This document shows, piece by piece, positions 1 to 6,677 of a DNA stretch of 13,105 nucleotides. The translations under genes and the position numbers were made by a program. Location of the stretch: contig RFPX01000019.1 in the NCBI GenBank assembly GCA_009925955.1, positions 1-13,105 of the forward strand. The letters are read 5' to 3'. The notes below the pieces were generated by a model, which saw only the letters and a list, made by a program, of their open reading frames with translations, searched no databases and had not been told where the DNA came from. This DNA comes from Betaproteobacteria bacterium. Lineage in GTDB: Bacteria > Pseudomonadota > Gammaproteobacteria > Burkholderiales > Burkholderiaceae_C. The stretch's first letter is position 1, and the number at the start of each line of letters is the position of its first letter.

Positions 1-42
1 GCCTCGATCAATGTCGAGGAACTCGACACCCTCAAGGGTTGA
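1..42 (+). CDS. nuoK: NADH-quinone oxidoreductase subunit K, C-terminal end only (5' truncated)
   Basis: Only the last 13 codons and the TGA stop are inside the window. They read ASINVEELDTLKG, which matches the conserved C-terminal tail of proteobacterial NuoK, in particular the NVEELD(S/T)LKG ending. NuoK is a small three-helix membrane subunit of complex I that carries part of the proton path. Its position directly upstream of nuoL is the standard nuo operon order. The nuoL ribosome-binding site lies inside these last codons. The fragment is short, so the call leans on that tail plus context. Confidence 0.85.
   Translation, partial: ASINVEELDTLKG
34..38 (+). promoter_or_regulatory. Shine-Dalgarno site that fixes the nuoL start
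   Basis: AAGGG ends 9 nt before the ATG at 48. An in-frame TTG at 39 overlaps the nuoK stop but sits on top of this site, so it has no usable ribosome-binding site of its own. The ATG at 48 is therefore preferred. Confidence 0.6.
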
Positions 43-47
43 CCACC

Positions 48-2072
48 ATGGCAGCAGAACTTTCTTCCAGCACGCTGTTGGCCGTCCCCCTGGCCCCCTT
101 GGCCGGGGCCATCATCGCCGGCTTCTTCGGCCGCTATGTGGGGCGCCGCGGCTCGCACTTCTTCACCATCCTGGGTGTGCTCATCAGCTTCATCCTGTCG
201 GCCATGGTGCTCAAGAGCGTGGCCATTGACGGCGCTCGATTCAACCAAACCATCTACGAATGGATGGTGATTGGTGGCCTGAAGATGGAGGTCGGCTTTA
301 TGGTCGACGGTCTGACGGCCATGATGATGTGCGTGGTCACCTTTGTGTCCTTGATGGTGCACCTCTACACCATTGGCTACATGGAGGACGACCCGGGATA
401 CCAGCGCTTCTTCAGCTACATCTCCTTGTTCACCTTCTCGATGCTCATGCTGGTGATGAGCAACAACTTCCTGCAGCTGTTCTTCGGCTGGGAGGCGGTG
501 GGCCTGGTGTCGTATTTGCTGATTGGTTTCTGGTTCAAGAAGCCCACGGCGATCTTTGCCAACATGAAGGCCTTCCTCGTCAACCGCGTAGGGGACTTCG
601 GCTTTATCTTGGGCATTGGCCTGGTGGTGGCGTACGCCGGAACCCTGAACTACACCGAGGCCTTTGCCAAGGCTGACGAGTTGGCCCAGCTGGGCTTCCC
701 CGGCACCGACTGGATGCTGATCACGGTGGCCTGCATCTGCTTGTTCATCGGGGCCATGGGCAAGAGCGCCCAGTTCCCGCTGCACGTGTGGCTGCCCGAT
801 TCCATGGAAGGCCCCACGCCGATTTCCGCGCTGATCCACGCCGCCACCATGGTGACCGCGGGCATCTTCATGGTGGCCCGTATGTCCCCTCTGTTTGAGT
901 TGTCGGACACCGCCTTGAATTTCGTGATGGTCATTGGCGCCATCACGGCCCTGTTCATGGGCTTTTTGGGGATCATCCAAAACGACATCAAGCGCGTCGT
1001 GGCCTATTCCACGCTGTCCCAGTTGGGCTACATGACGGTGGCCCTGGGCGCATCGGCCTACTCCGTGGCCGTGTTTCACCTGATGACCCATGCCTTCTTC
1101 AAAGCCTTGCTGTTCCTGGCGGCGGGCTCGGTCATCATCGGTATGCACCATGACCAAGACATCCGCAACATGGGCGGCTTGCGCAAGCACATGCCCATCA
1201 CCTGGATCACGTCGCTGTTGGGTTCGCTGGCCTTGATCGGCACGCCACTGTTCGCGGGCTTCTACTCCAAGGACAGCATCATCATGGCCGTGGAAGCCAG
1301 CAACCTTCCGGGCACCCCCTTTGCCATCTTTGCGGTGGTGGCCGGCGTGTTTGTGACGGCCTTCTACAGCTTCCGCATGTATTTCCTGGTCTTCCACGGC
1401 GAAGAGCGCTTCCACCACAAGCCTTTCCCAGGCGAGCATGACCATCACCACGATGGCCATGAGGAAGACCACACGCCGCACGAGTCGCCTTGGGTGGTGA
1501 CGGCCCCGCTGCTGCTCCTGGCCGTGCCTTCGGTCCTGATCGGCTACATGACCATCGAGCCCATGCTCTTTGGCGGGTTCCTCCAGGATGCGATCGTGGT
1601 GGACGCTGCGCGCCACCCGGCCATGGCGCACTTGGCCGGTGAGTTCCATGGGGCCGTGGCCATGGCGCTGCACGGCTTGCAGACCTTGCCGTTCTGGCTC
1701 GCCCTGTCGGGCGTGGTGGTGGCCTGGTGGTTCTACCTCAAGCAGCCGGCCATACCGGCGGCCATCGGCCGGGCCTTGGCACCCGTGGTCAAGGTGCTGG
1801 AGAACAAGTACTACATGGACGCCTTCAACGAGAAGGTGTTGGCTGCCGGTTCCCGTGCCCTGGGTACGGGCCTGTGGAAGGGCGGCGATGCCGCCGTCAT
1901 CGATGGTCTGATCGTCAACGGGTCGGCCCGTGCGGTGGGGGCCCTGGCCGGACTGAGCCGTTTGGTGCAGACCGGACACCTGTATTGGTACGCGCTGGTC
2001 ATGCTCTTGGGCGTGTTCGGTTTCATGACATGGCGGCTGTGGCCGCATCTCACCGGCCTCTTCGGCCATTGA
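48..2072 (+). CDS. nuoL: NADH-quinone oxidoreductase subunit L (complex I antiporter-like subunit)
   Basis: This 674-residue polytopic inner-membrane protein is the distal proton-pumping subunit of respiratory complex I. It couples NADH:quinone electron transfer in the peripheral arm to proton translocation. The antiporter-like core is clear: FFGWEAVGLVSYL carries the conserved TM5 glutamate (Glu149), GAMGKSAQFPLHVWLPDSMEG carries the TM7 lysine (Lys239), and the following SALIHAATMV carries His264. After the core comes a hydrophilic loop rich in His and Asp/Glu (about 455-482), then more helices and a C-terminal section that should form the long lateral helix and final membrane anchor. E. 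coli NuoL is 613 residues; the extra length sits in this loop and the C-terminal part. It follows nuoK by 5 nt. The start at 48 begins MAAELSSSTLL and has a good Shine-Dalgarno site. The reading frame is intact. Confidence 0.97.
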   Translation: MAAELSSSTLLAVPLAPLAGAIIAGFFGRYVGRRGSHFFTILGVLISFILSAMVLKSVAIDGARFNQTIYEWMVIGGLKMEVGFMVDGLTAMMMCVVTFVSLMVHLYTIGYMEDDPGYQRFFSYISLFTFSMLMLVMSNNFLQLFFGWEAVGLVSYLLIGFWFKKPTAIFANMKAFLVNRVGDFGFILGIGLVVAYAGTLNYTEAFAKADELAQLGFPGTDWMLITVACICLFIGAMGKSAQFPLHVWLPDSMEGPTPISALIHAATMVTAGIFMVARMSPLFELSDTALNFVMVIGAITALFMGFLGIIQNDIKRVVAYSTLSQLGYMTVALGASAYSVAVFHLMTHAFFKALLFLAAGSVIIGMHHDQDIRNMGGLRKHMPITWITSLLGSLALIGTPLFAGFYSKDSIIMAVEASNLPGTPFAIFAVVAGVFVTAFYSFRMYFLVFHGEERFHHKPFPGEHDHHHDGHEEDHTPHESPWVVTAPLLLLAVPSVLIGYMTIEPMLFGGFLQDAIVVDAARHPAMAHLAGEFHGAVAMALHGLQTLPFWLALSGVVVAWWFYLKQPAIPAAIGRALAPVVKVLENKYYMDAFNEKVLAAGSRALGTGLWKGGDAAVIDGLIVNGSARAVGALAGLSRLVQTGHLYWYALVMLLGVFGFMTWRLWPHLTGLFGH

Positions 2073-2120
2073 TCGCCCGGGTCAACCCTGGCTCGTGCAG
2101 AAGAGGCGGAGAACAAAAAA

Positions 2121-3599
2121 ATGGGTTTGTTGAGTGTTGCCATCTGGCTGCCCATCGTGCTGGGCAGCTTGTTGTTGGTGGTCGGTCGTGATGAGCATGC
2201 GGGTGTGGTGCGATGGTTGGCGCTGGCGGCGGCCGTGCTGTCCTTCCTGGTCACCATTCCGCTGATCACCGGTTTTGACACCGCTGCGGTGGGCATGCAG
2301 TTCGTCGAGAACCTGCCCTGGATCGACCGTTTCAATGTCCGCTACCACCTGGGCGTGGACGGTCTATCGGTTTGGTTCATCTTGTTGACCGCCTTCATCA
2401 CCATCGTGGTGGTGATCGCAGCCTGGGAGGTCATCGAGGACCGCGTGGCCCTGTACATGGGCGCCTTCCTGATCCTGTCGGGTCTGATGGTGGGCGTCTT
2501 CAGTGCGCTTGACGGCCTGCTGTTCTACATCTTCTTTGAGGCCACCCTGATCCCGATGTACATCATCATCGGGGTGTGGGGCGGCCCGCGTCGCGTGTAT
2601 GCGGCCTTCAAGTTCTTCCTGTACACGCTCTTGGGCTCCCTGCTGATGTTGGTGGCCTTGCTGTACCTGTACCTGCAGTCCGGCGGCAGCTTCGACATTC
2701 AGGCCTGGCACCAACTGCCCCTGCCGATGACGGCGCAGACGCTCTTGTTCTTTGCCTTCTTCGCAGCCTTCTCCGTGAAGGTGCCCATGTGGCCGGTGCA
2801 CACCTGGCTGCCCGATGCGCACGTGGAAGCACCCACCGGGGGTTCGGTGGTGCTGGCGGCCATCATGCTCAAGCTTGGGGCCTATGGCTTTCTGCGCTTT
2901 TCCATGCCCATCGCACCGGATGCCGCACGTGAATTTGACTGGCTGATGATCACGCTGAGCCTGATTGCGGTGGTCTACATCGGCCTGGTGGCCCTGGTGC
3001 AGCAGGACATGAAGAAGCTGGTGGCCTATTCGTCGATTGCCCACATGGGATTTGTGACCCTGGGCTTCTTCATCTTCAGCGACCTGGGGGTGGGCGGCGC
3101 GATTGTTCAGATGATCAGCCACGGCTTCGTCTCCGGTGCGATGTTCCTGTGCATTGGCGTGCTCTACGACCGTGTCCACTCGCGCGAGATCGCGGCCTAC
3201 GGTGGGGTGGTCAACACGATGCCCAAGTTTGCGGCGTTTGCCGTGTTCTTTGCCATGGCCAATTGCGGGCTGCCGGGTACCGGGGGCTTCGTGGGTGAAT
3301 GGATGGTGATCCTGGGCGCGGTTCAGTACGACTTCTGGATTGCGGGCTTGGCCTCCACCACCTTGGTCTTTGGTGCGGCCTACACGCTGTGGATGGTCAA
3401 GCGCGTGTATTTCGGCGACATCGCCAATGAGCAGGTGCGCGAGCTCACCGACCTGAACGACCGTGAGTTCTTCATGTTGGCGCTGCTGGCCTTGGCGGTG
3501 CTGTGGATGGGCCTGTACCCCAAGCCCTTCACCGACGTGATGCAAACCTCCATTACCGAACTCCTGCGCCATGTGGCGCTGTCCAAGCTGCCGGCCTGA
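2121..3599 (+). CDS. nuoM: NADH-quinone oxidoreductase subunit M (complex I antiporter-like subunit)
   Basis: This 492-residue inner-membrane protein is the middle antiporter-like subunit of complex I, close to the 509 residues of E. coli NuoM. Hallmarks seen: YIFFEATLIPMYIIIGVWGG with the conserved TM5 glutamate (Glu140); FSVKVPMWPVHTWLPDAHVE with the TM7 lysine (Lys220); then AAIMLKLGAYGFLRF and QQDMKKLVAYSSIAHMGF, typical of the NuoM/Mrp family. The protein is hydrophobic along its whole length, consistent with about 14 membrane helices. It lies 48 nt after nuoL, the largest gap within the nuo block. A purine-rich site with GGAG at 2108-2111 precedes the ATG by 9 nt. A run of seven A residues ends at the start codon itself. 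No frame disruption is seen. Confidence 0.97.
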   Translation: MGLLSVAIWLPIVLGSLLLVVGRDEHAGVVRWLALAAAVLSFLVTIPLITGFDTAAVGMQFVENLPWIDRFNVRYHLGVDGLSVWFILLTAFITIVVVIAAWEVIEDRVALYMGAFLILSGLMVGVFSALDGLLFYIFFEATLIPMYIIIGVWGGPRRVYAAFKFFLYTLLGSLLMLVALLYLYLQSGGSFDIQAWHQLPLPMTAQTLLFFAFFAAFSVKVPMWPVHTWLPDAHVEAPTGGSVVLAAIMLKLGAYGFLRFSMPIAPDAAREFDWLMITLSLIAVVYIGLVALVQQDMKKLVAYSSIAHMGFVTLGFFIFSDLGVGGAIVQMISHGFVSGAMFLCIGVLYDRVHSREIAAYGGVVNTMPKFAAFAVFFAMANCGLPGTGGFVGEWMVILGAVQYDFWIAGLASTTLVFGAAYTLWMVKRVYFGDIANEQVRELTDLNDREFFMLALLALAVLWMGLYPKPFTDVMQTSITELLRHVALSKLPA

Positions 3600-3605
3600 G
3601 CCCAT

Positions 3606-3610
3606 GGAGA
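3606..3610 (+). promoter_or_regulatory. Shine-Dalgarno site that decides the nuoN start
   Basis: GGAGA lies 8 nt before the ATG at 3619. An in-frame ATG at 3604 lies just upstream and would add METTS, but the sequence before it has no purine-rich site. The open frame also extends back over the nuoM end. The motif supports 3619, which gives the family-like N-terminus MTLLNWVALTPE. Confidence 0.55.
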
Positions 3611-3618
3611 CCACAAGC

Positions 3619-5100
3619 ATGACTTTGCTGAACTGGGTCGCCTTGACCCCCGAGATCTTCCTGCTGCTGGCCGCCTGTGCGATCGCCTTGGTGGATTTGT
3701 TCGTGGCCGATGAGAAGCGCCACTACACCCATTGGATGAGCCAGGCCGCCCTGGCCGTCACCGCCGTTCTGCACTTTCAGCAGTTCGATGCGGGTTTGAC
3801 CGTCTATGCCCTGGGCAACATGGTGGTGATGGACCCCATGGGGCGGTTGTTGGGCGTCATGGCCACCCTGGCGATGATGATCACCTTGGCCTATGCACAG
3901 CCCTACATCGTTCACCGCGACATGCACAAAGGGGAGTTCTATGTGCTGGCGCTGCTGTCCTTGCTGGGCGTGCATGTGATGTTGTCGGCCAACGACTTCC
4001 TGGTGGTCTACATGGGCCTGGAGGTCATGAGCCTGTCGCTGTACGCGCTGGTGGCCTTGCGCCGCGATGACGCCACGGCCACCGAAGCGGCCATGAAGTA
4101 CTTTGTGCTGGGTGCCTTGGCCAGCGGCTTCCTGCTGTATGGCTTGTCGATGATGTACGGCGCCACGGGCACGCTGGAGATCCCCAAGGTGTTCGAGGTC
4201 ATCGCGCAGGGGCGGGTCAACGGCCAGGTGTTGGTGTTCGGCGTCGTGTTCATCGTGGCTGGGTTGGGGTTCAAGCTCGGCGTGGCACCCTTTCACATGT
4301 GGGTGCCCGACGTGTACCAGGGCTCGCCCACGGCGGTCACCCTGCTCATCGCCAGTGCACCGAAGTTGGCCGCCTTTGCCATCACGATTCGCCTCTTGGT
4401 CGAAGGCCTGCTGAAGGTGGCCGTGGACTGGCAGCAGATGCTGCTGTTTATGTCGGTGGTGTCCCTGGTGGTGGGCAACCTGGCGGCCATCGCCCAGACC
4501 AACCTCAAGCGCATGCTCGCCTACTCGGCCATTGCGCAGATGGGCTTCATGCTGCTGGCACTGGGCTCTGGCGTGATCGGTGGCGACACGGCGGCGGCTG
4601 GGAATGCCTACAGCTCGGCCATGTTCTACATGGTGACCTACGTGCTCACCACCTTGGGCAGCTTCGGCTTGGTCATGCTGCTGGCGCGCGATGGGTTTGA
4701 GAGCGAGCAGATCGCCGACCTGGCGGGCTTGGCGCGCCGTCAACCCTGGATGGCGGCGGTGATGACGGTGTTCATGTTCTCCTTGGCTGGCATTCCGCCC
4801 ACCATGGGTTTCTACGCCAAGCTGGCGGTGCTGCAGAGCCTGGTGACCACTGGCCAAGCGGCCTACATTGCGCTGGCGGTGGTGGCGGTGCTCTTGAGCC
4901 TGGTGGCGGCGTTCTACTACCTGCGGGTGGTCAAGGTCATGGTCTTCGATGAGCCGGCGCAGGGCATCATCGAGCCCACACAGGGGCCTGTCCGTGTGCT
5001 GCTGATGGTCAACGGTGCAGCGGTGTTGGTCTTGGGTTTGTTGCCTGGCGGCTTGATGGCGGTGTGTCGCGATGCGGTCATTCGCGCCCTGGCCACCTGA
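3619..5100 (+). CDS. nuoN: NADH-quinone oxidoreductase subunit N (complex I antiporter-like subunit)
   Basis: This 493-residue polytopic protein is the third antiporter-like subunit of complex I, near the 485 residues of E. coli NuoN. The start NWVALTPEIFLLLAACAIAL fits the family. The VVYMGLEVMSLSLYALVAL segment holds the conserved glutamate (Glu135), and GLGFKLGVAPFHMWVPDVYQ holds the TM7 lysine (Lys219), followed by GSPTAVTLLIASAPKLAAF. QTNLKRMLAYSAIAQMGFML is the usual TM10-11 region, and GIPPTMGFYAKLAVL is also typical. It begins 19 nt after the nuoM stop. It is normally the last core gene of the 14-gene nuo operon, but here transcription probably continues into the next three genes, because the gap to the next start is only 21 nt. 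Confidence 0.97.
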   Translation: MTLLNWVALTPEIFLLLAACAIALVDLFVADEKRHYTHWMSQAALAVTAVLHFQQFDAGLTVYALGNMVVMDPMGRLLGVMATLAMMITLAYAQPYIVHRDMHKGEFYVLALLSLLGVHVMLSANDFLVVYMGLEVMSLSLYALVALRRDDATATEAAMKYFVLGALASGFLLYGLSMMYGATGTLEIPKVFEVIAQGRVNGQVLVFGVVFIVAGLGFKLGVAPFHMWVPDVYQGSPTAVTLLIASAPKLAAFAITIRLLVEGLLKVAVDWQQMLLFMSVVSLVVGNLAAIAQTNLKRMLAYSAIAQMGFMLLALGSGVIGGDTAAAGNAYSSAMFYMVTYVLTTLGSFGLVMLLARDGFESEQIADLAGLARRQPWMAAVMTVFMFSLAGIPPTMGFYAKLAVLQSLVTTGQAAYIALAVVAVLLSLVAAFYYLRVVKVMVFDEPAQGIIEPTQGPVRVLLMVNGAAVLVLGLLPGGLMAVCRDAVIRALAT

Positions 5101-5121
5101 GCAACCGCCATCGGAGCGCTG

Positions 5122-5448
5122 ATGGACATTGCACTCGAAGTGGGCTTGGTGTTGGCCGTGGGCCTGCTGCTGGCCAACCTGCCCTTCGTCAACGAGCGTC
5201 TGTTTGTGGTGGGGCCCCGGCGGAACCCCAAGCACCTGGGCTGGCGGCTGCTGGAGCTGTTGCTGGGCTGCGGGCTGTGCATCGGCCTGGGATTCGCCCT
5301 GGAGGCGGGCATCGGCCAGCGCCATGCTCAAGGGTGGGCGTTCTACGTCGCCATGGGCAGCCTTTTTCTAACCTTCGCATTCCCCGGATTTGTTTGGCGT
5401 TACTTGCGCCGTTCGCGTCCGGCCAGCCGTGCGGCGGATGAGGCCTGA
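5122..5448 (+). CDS. DUF2818 family small membrane protein downstream of nuoN
   Basis: This 108-residue protein begins MDIALEVGLVLAVGLLLANL and then PFVNERLF, which I recognise as the DUF2818 family found after nuoN in Burkholderiales. Three membrane helices are visible at about residues 5-25, 42-63 and 72-94. A basic loop (GPRRNPKH, about 31-38) lies between helices 1 and 2, and the charged tail is RYLRRSRPASRAADEA. By the positive-inside rule the loop and tail would be cytoplasmic. GGAG at 5113-5116 precedes the ATG by 5 nt. The gene starts 21 nt after nuoN and its 3' end overlaps the NUDIX gene by 11 nt. No function is known to me. Its fixed neighbour suggests, by inference only, a role in complex I assembly, stability or quinone access. 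Confidence 0.85.
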   Translation: MDIALEVGLVLAVGLLLANLPFVNERLFVVGPRRNPKHLGWRLLELLLGCGLCIGLGFALEAGIGQRHAQGWAFYVAMGSLFLTFAFPGFVWRYLRRSRPASRAADEA

Positions 5449-6085
5449 AGACCAGCGGCTGCAGGAGGAGCCTGTGGCGTCCGAACAGGTGCTGCAGGGC
5501 TCGTTCCTGAAGGTGTTTCGAGACCAGGCCCGTTTGTCCAACGGAACACTGGTGCAGCGGGAGTACATCCGTCACCCAGGCGCGGTGATGGTGGTGCCGC
5601 TGCTGCGGCCGGACCGTTTCATCATGGAGCGGCAGTACCGCTACCCCCTGCAACAGGTCTTGCTGGAGTTTCCAGCAGGCAAGCGCGACCCCGACGAGCC
5701 CACCTTGTTCACCGGGATGCGGGAACTGTTGGAAGAGACCGGCTATCGCGCGCAAGAGTGGGCCTTGGCCGGTCGCTTGCACAATGCGGCGGCGTACTCC
5801 GATGAGTTCATTGAGATTTGGCTGGCCCGAGGCTTGGAGGCGGGGCCGCCCCAGCTGGATGCCGACGAATTGTTGGACACCTGTGAGCTGGGCCTGCAGG
5901 AGCTGCAGACCATGGCCGCGCGGGGTGAGTTGAGCGACGCCAAGACCCAGATTGGTCTGTTGTGGCTGGAGCATTGGGCAGCGGGCCGTTGGCAGCCCCG
6001 GTTTCAGAGTCCGCAGGCCTGGTGTGCCGAGCTGGGCCTGCCCCAGCCCGATTCGACCCTGTTGCCAGCACACTTGGGCATCTGA
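5438..6085 (+). CDS. NUDIX hydrolase, ADP-ribose pyrophosphatase-like
   Basis: The product is 215 residues from the ATG at 5438. A complete Nudix box runs from Gly81 to Tyr103: G81, E87, then RELLEETGY at 95-103, matching Gx5Ex7REUxEExGU with all metal-binding glutamates. Upstream, REYIRHPGAVMVVPLL and the ERQYRYPLQQVLLEFPAGK stretch, and downstream AAAYSDEFIEIWLARGL, are typical of the ADP-ribose pyrophosphatase (NudF/ADPRase) group, which cleaves ADP-ribose to AMP and ribose 5-phosphate. Related NUDIX enzymes take other ADP-sugars, so the exact substrate is inferred. It overlaps the DUF2818 gene by 11 nt, suggesting translational coupling, and precedes DUF1178. Start choice is uncertain: a GTG at 5474 has a strong Shine-Dalgarno-like sequence 5 nt upstream. 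I chose the ATG because the residues between the two starts (RLQEEPV) resemble the N-terminal strand seen in relatives. Confidence 0.88.
   Translation: MRPEDQRLQEEPVASEQVLQGSFLKVFRDQARLSNGTLVQREYIRHPGAVMVVPLLRPDRFIMERQYRYPLQQVLLEFPAGKRDPDEPTLFTGMRELLEETGYRAQEWALAGRLHNAAAYSDEFIEIWLARGLEAGPPQLDADELLDTCELGLQELQTMAARGELSDAKTQIGLLWLEHWAAGRWQPRFQSPQAWCAELGLPQPDSTLLPAHLGI
5463..5470 (+). promoter_or_regulatory. Strong Shine-Dalgarno-like motif inside the NUDIX gene
   Basis: AGGAGGAG is close to a perfect anti-16S match, and its AGGAGG core (5463-5468) ends 5 nt before an in-frame GTG at 5474. It could start a product 12 residues shorter, MASEQVLQGSFLKVF onward. It may equally be coincidence, because it encodes Gln-Glu-Glu in the longer frame. 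Confidence 0.4.
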
Positions 6086-6101
6086 ACCTATCATGTGCTC
6101 A

Positions 6102-6626
6102 ATGAAGGTCTTCGACTTGGGCTGCGAGGCGGGCCATGCCTTTGAGGGCTGGTTCGCCTCCGATGACGACTACGCCCAGCAGACCCAGCGCGGTTTGCTG
6201 GAGTGCCCTTTCTGCGCATCCCGGGACATCAACAAGCGCCTGAGCGCCCCGCGGTTGAATCTGGGCCGCAGTGGGCTGCGAGAAGGTGCTGCCTCCGAGG
6301 TCGAAACCAGGGACGGCGCGGGTGTGGACCCTCAGGGGTCACCTTCCGAGGGGGGCGCGCCCAAGCGGCCCCCATCACCCGAAGCGGCCGCCACCATGGC
6401 CCTGATGCAACAGGCCTGGCTCAAAGCGGTTCGCCACGTGATCGAGAACACAGAAGACGTGGGTGGGCGGTTTGCCGAGGAGGCGCGGCGCATCCACTAT
6501 GGAGAATCCCCCGAGCGAGGGATTCGGGGGCAAACCACCGCGCAGGAGCGAGAGTCCTTGCTCGATGAGGGCATCGAGGTGGTGCCCCTGCCCATGCCCA
6601 AAGGCCTGGGCGGCCCCCTGCAATAG
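6102..6626 (+). CDS. DUF1178 family protein with possible zinc-binding Cys/His motif
   Basis: The product is 174 residues and starts MKVFDLGCEAGHAFEGWF, the recognisable N-terminus of DUF1178. A Cys8-x3-His12 pair and a Cys35-x2-Cys38 pair (ECPFC) look like a small zinc-ribbon site; that is inference from spacing. Residues about 55-95 are a low-complexity linker rich in Gly, Pro, Ser and Glu. The conserved C-terminal part follows: EEARRIHYGESPERGIRGQT at about 126-145 and LLDEGIEVVPLP at 153-164. No membrane segment or signal peptide is seen. It starts 16 nt after the NUDIX stop. An upstream in-frame ATG at 6093 would add only MCS; 6102 matches the usual family start, and neither has a clear Shine-Dalgarno site. 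Molecular function is unknown. It is probably the last gene of the nuo-led transcript. Confidence 0.85.
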   Translation: MKVFDLGCEAGHAFEGWFASDDDYAQQTQRGLLECPFCASRDINKRLSAPRLNLGRSGLREGAASEVETRDGAGVDPQGSPSEGGAPKRPPSPEAAATMALMQQAWLKAVRHVIENTEDVGGRFAEEARRIHYGESPERGIRGQTTAQERESLLDEGIEVVPLPMPKGLGGPLQ

Positions 6627-6653
6627 GGCACTGCGCTGGCCGGGGCTGGGCGT

Positions 6654-6677
6654 AGACCTGGACCTAGACCTAGACCA
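6654..6677. repeat. Short hexamer tandem repeat in the convergent gap
   Basis: Four near-identical 6-nt units follow each other: AGACCT, GGACCT, AGACCT, AGACCA. The array spans the junction between the 43-nt convergent intergenic gap and the last codons of the FAD-linked oxidase gene, whose TAG stop (6670-6672 complement) lies within it. It does not form a hairpin that I can see. It may be a small slippage-prone tract with no function. Confidence 0.55.

Noticed and set aside
2073..2120. Internal promoter between nuoL and nuoM
   Set aside because: The 48-nt gap has no -35/-10 pair. It contains the purine-rich nuoM ribosome-binding site and an A-run only.
2364..3620. Long antisense open frame (418 codons) opposite nuoM
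   Set aside because: His/Gln-rich translation with no family features. The sense frame carries all NuoM hallmarks.
3553..5331. Very long open frame (592 codons) antisense to nuoN and DUF2818
   Set aside because: The translation is dominated by His, Gln, Arg and Gly with no domain or hydrophobic pattern. This is the expected shadow of a GC-rich gene with strong third-position bias. The sense strand encodes clear NuoN.
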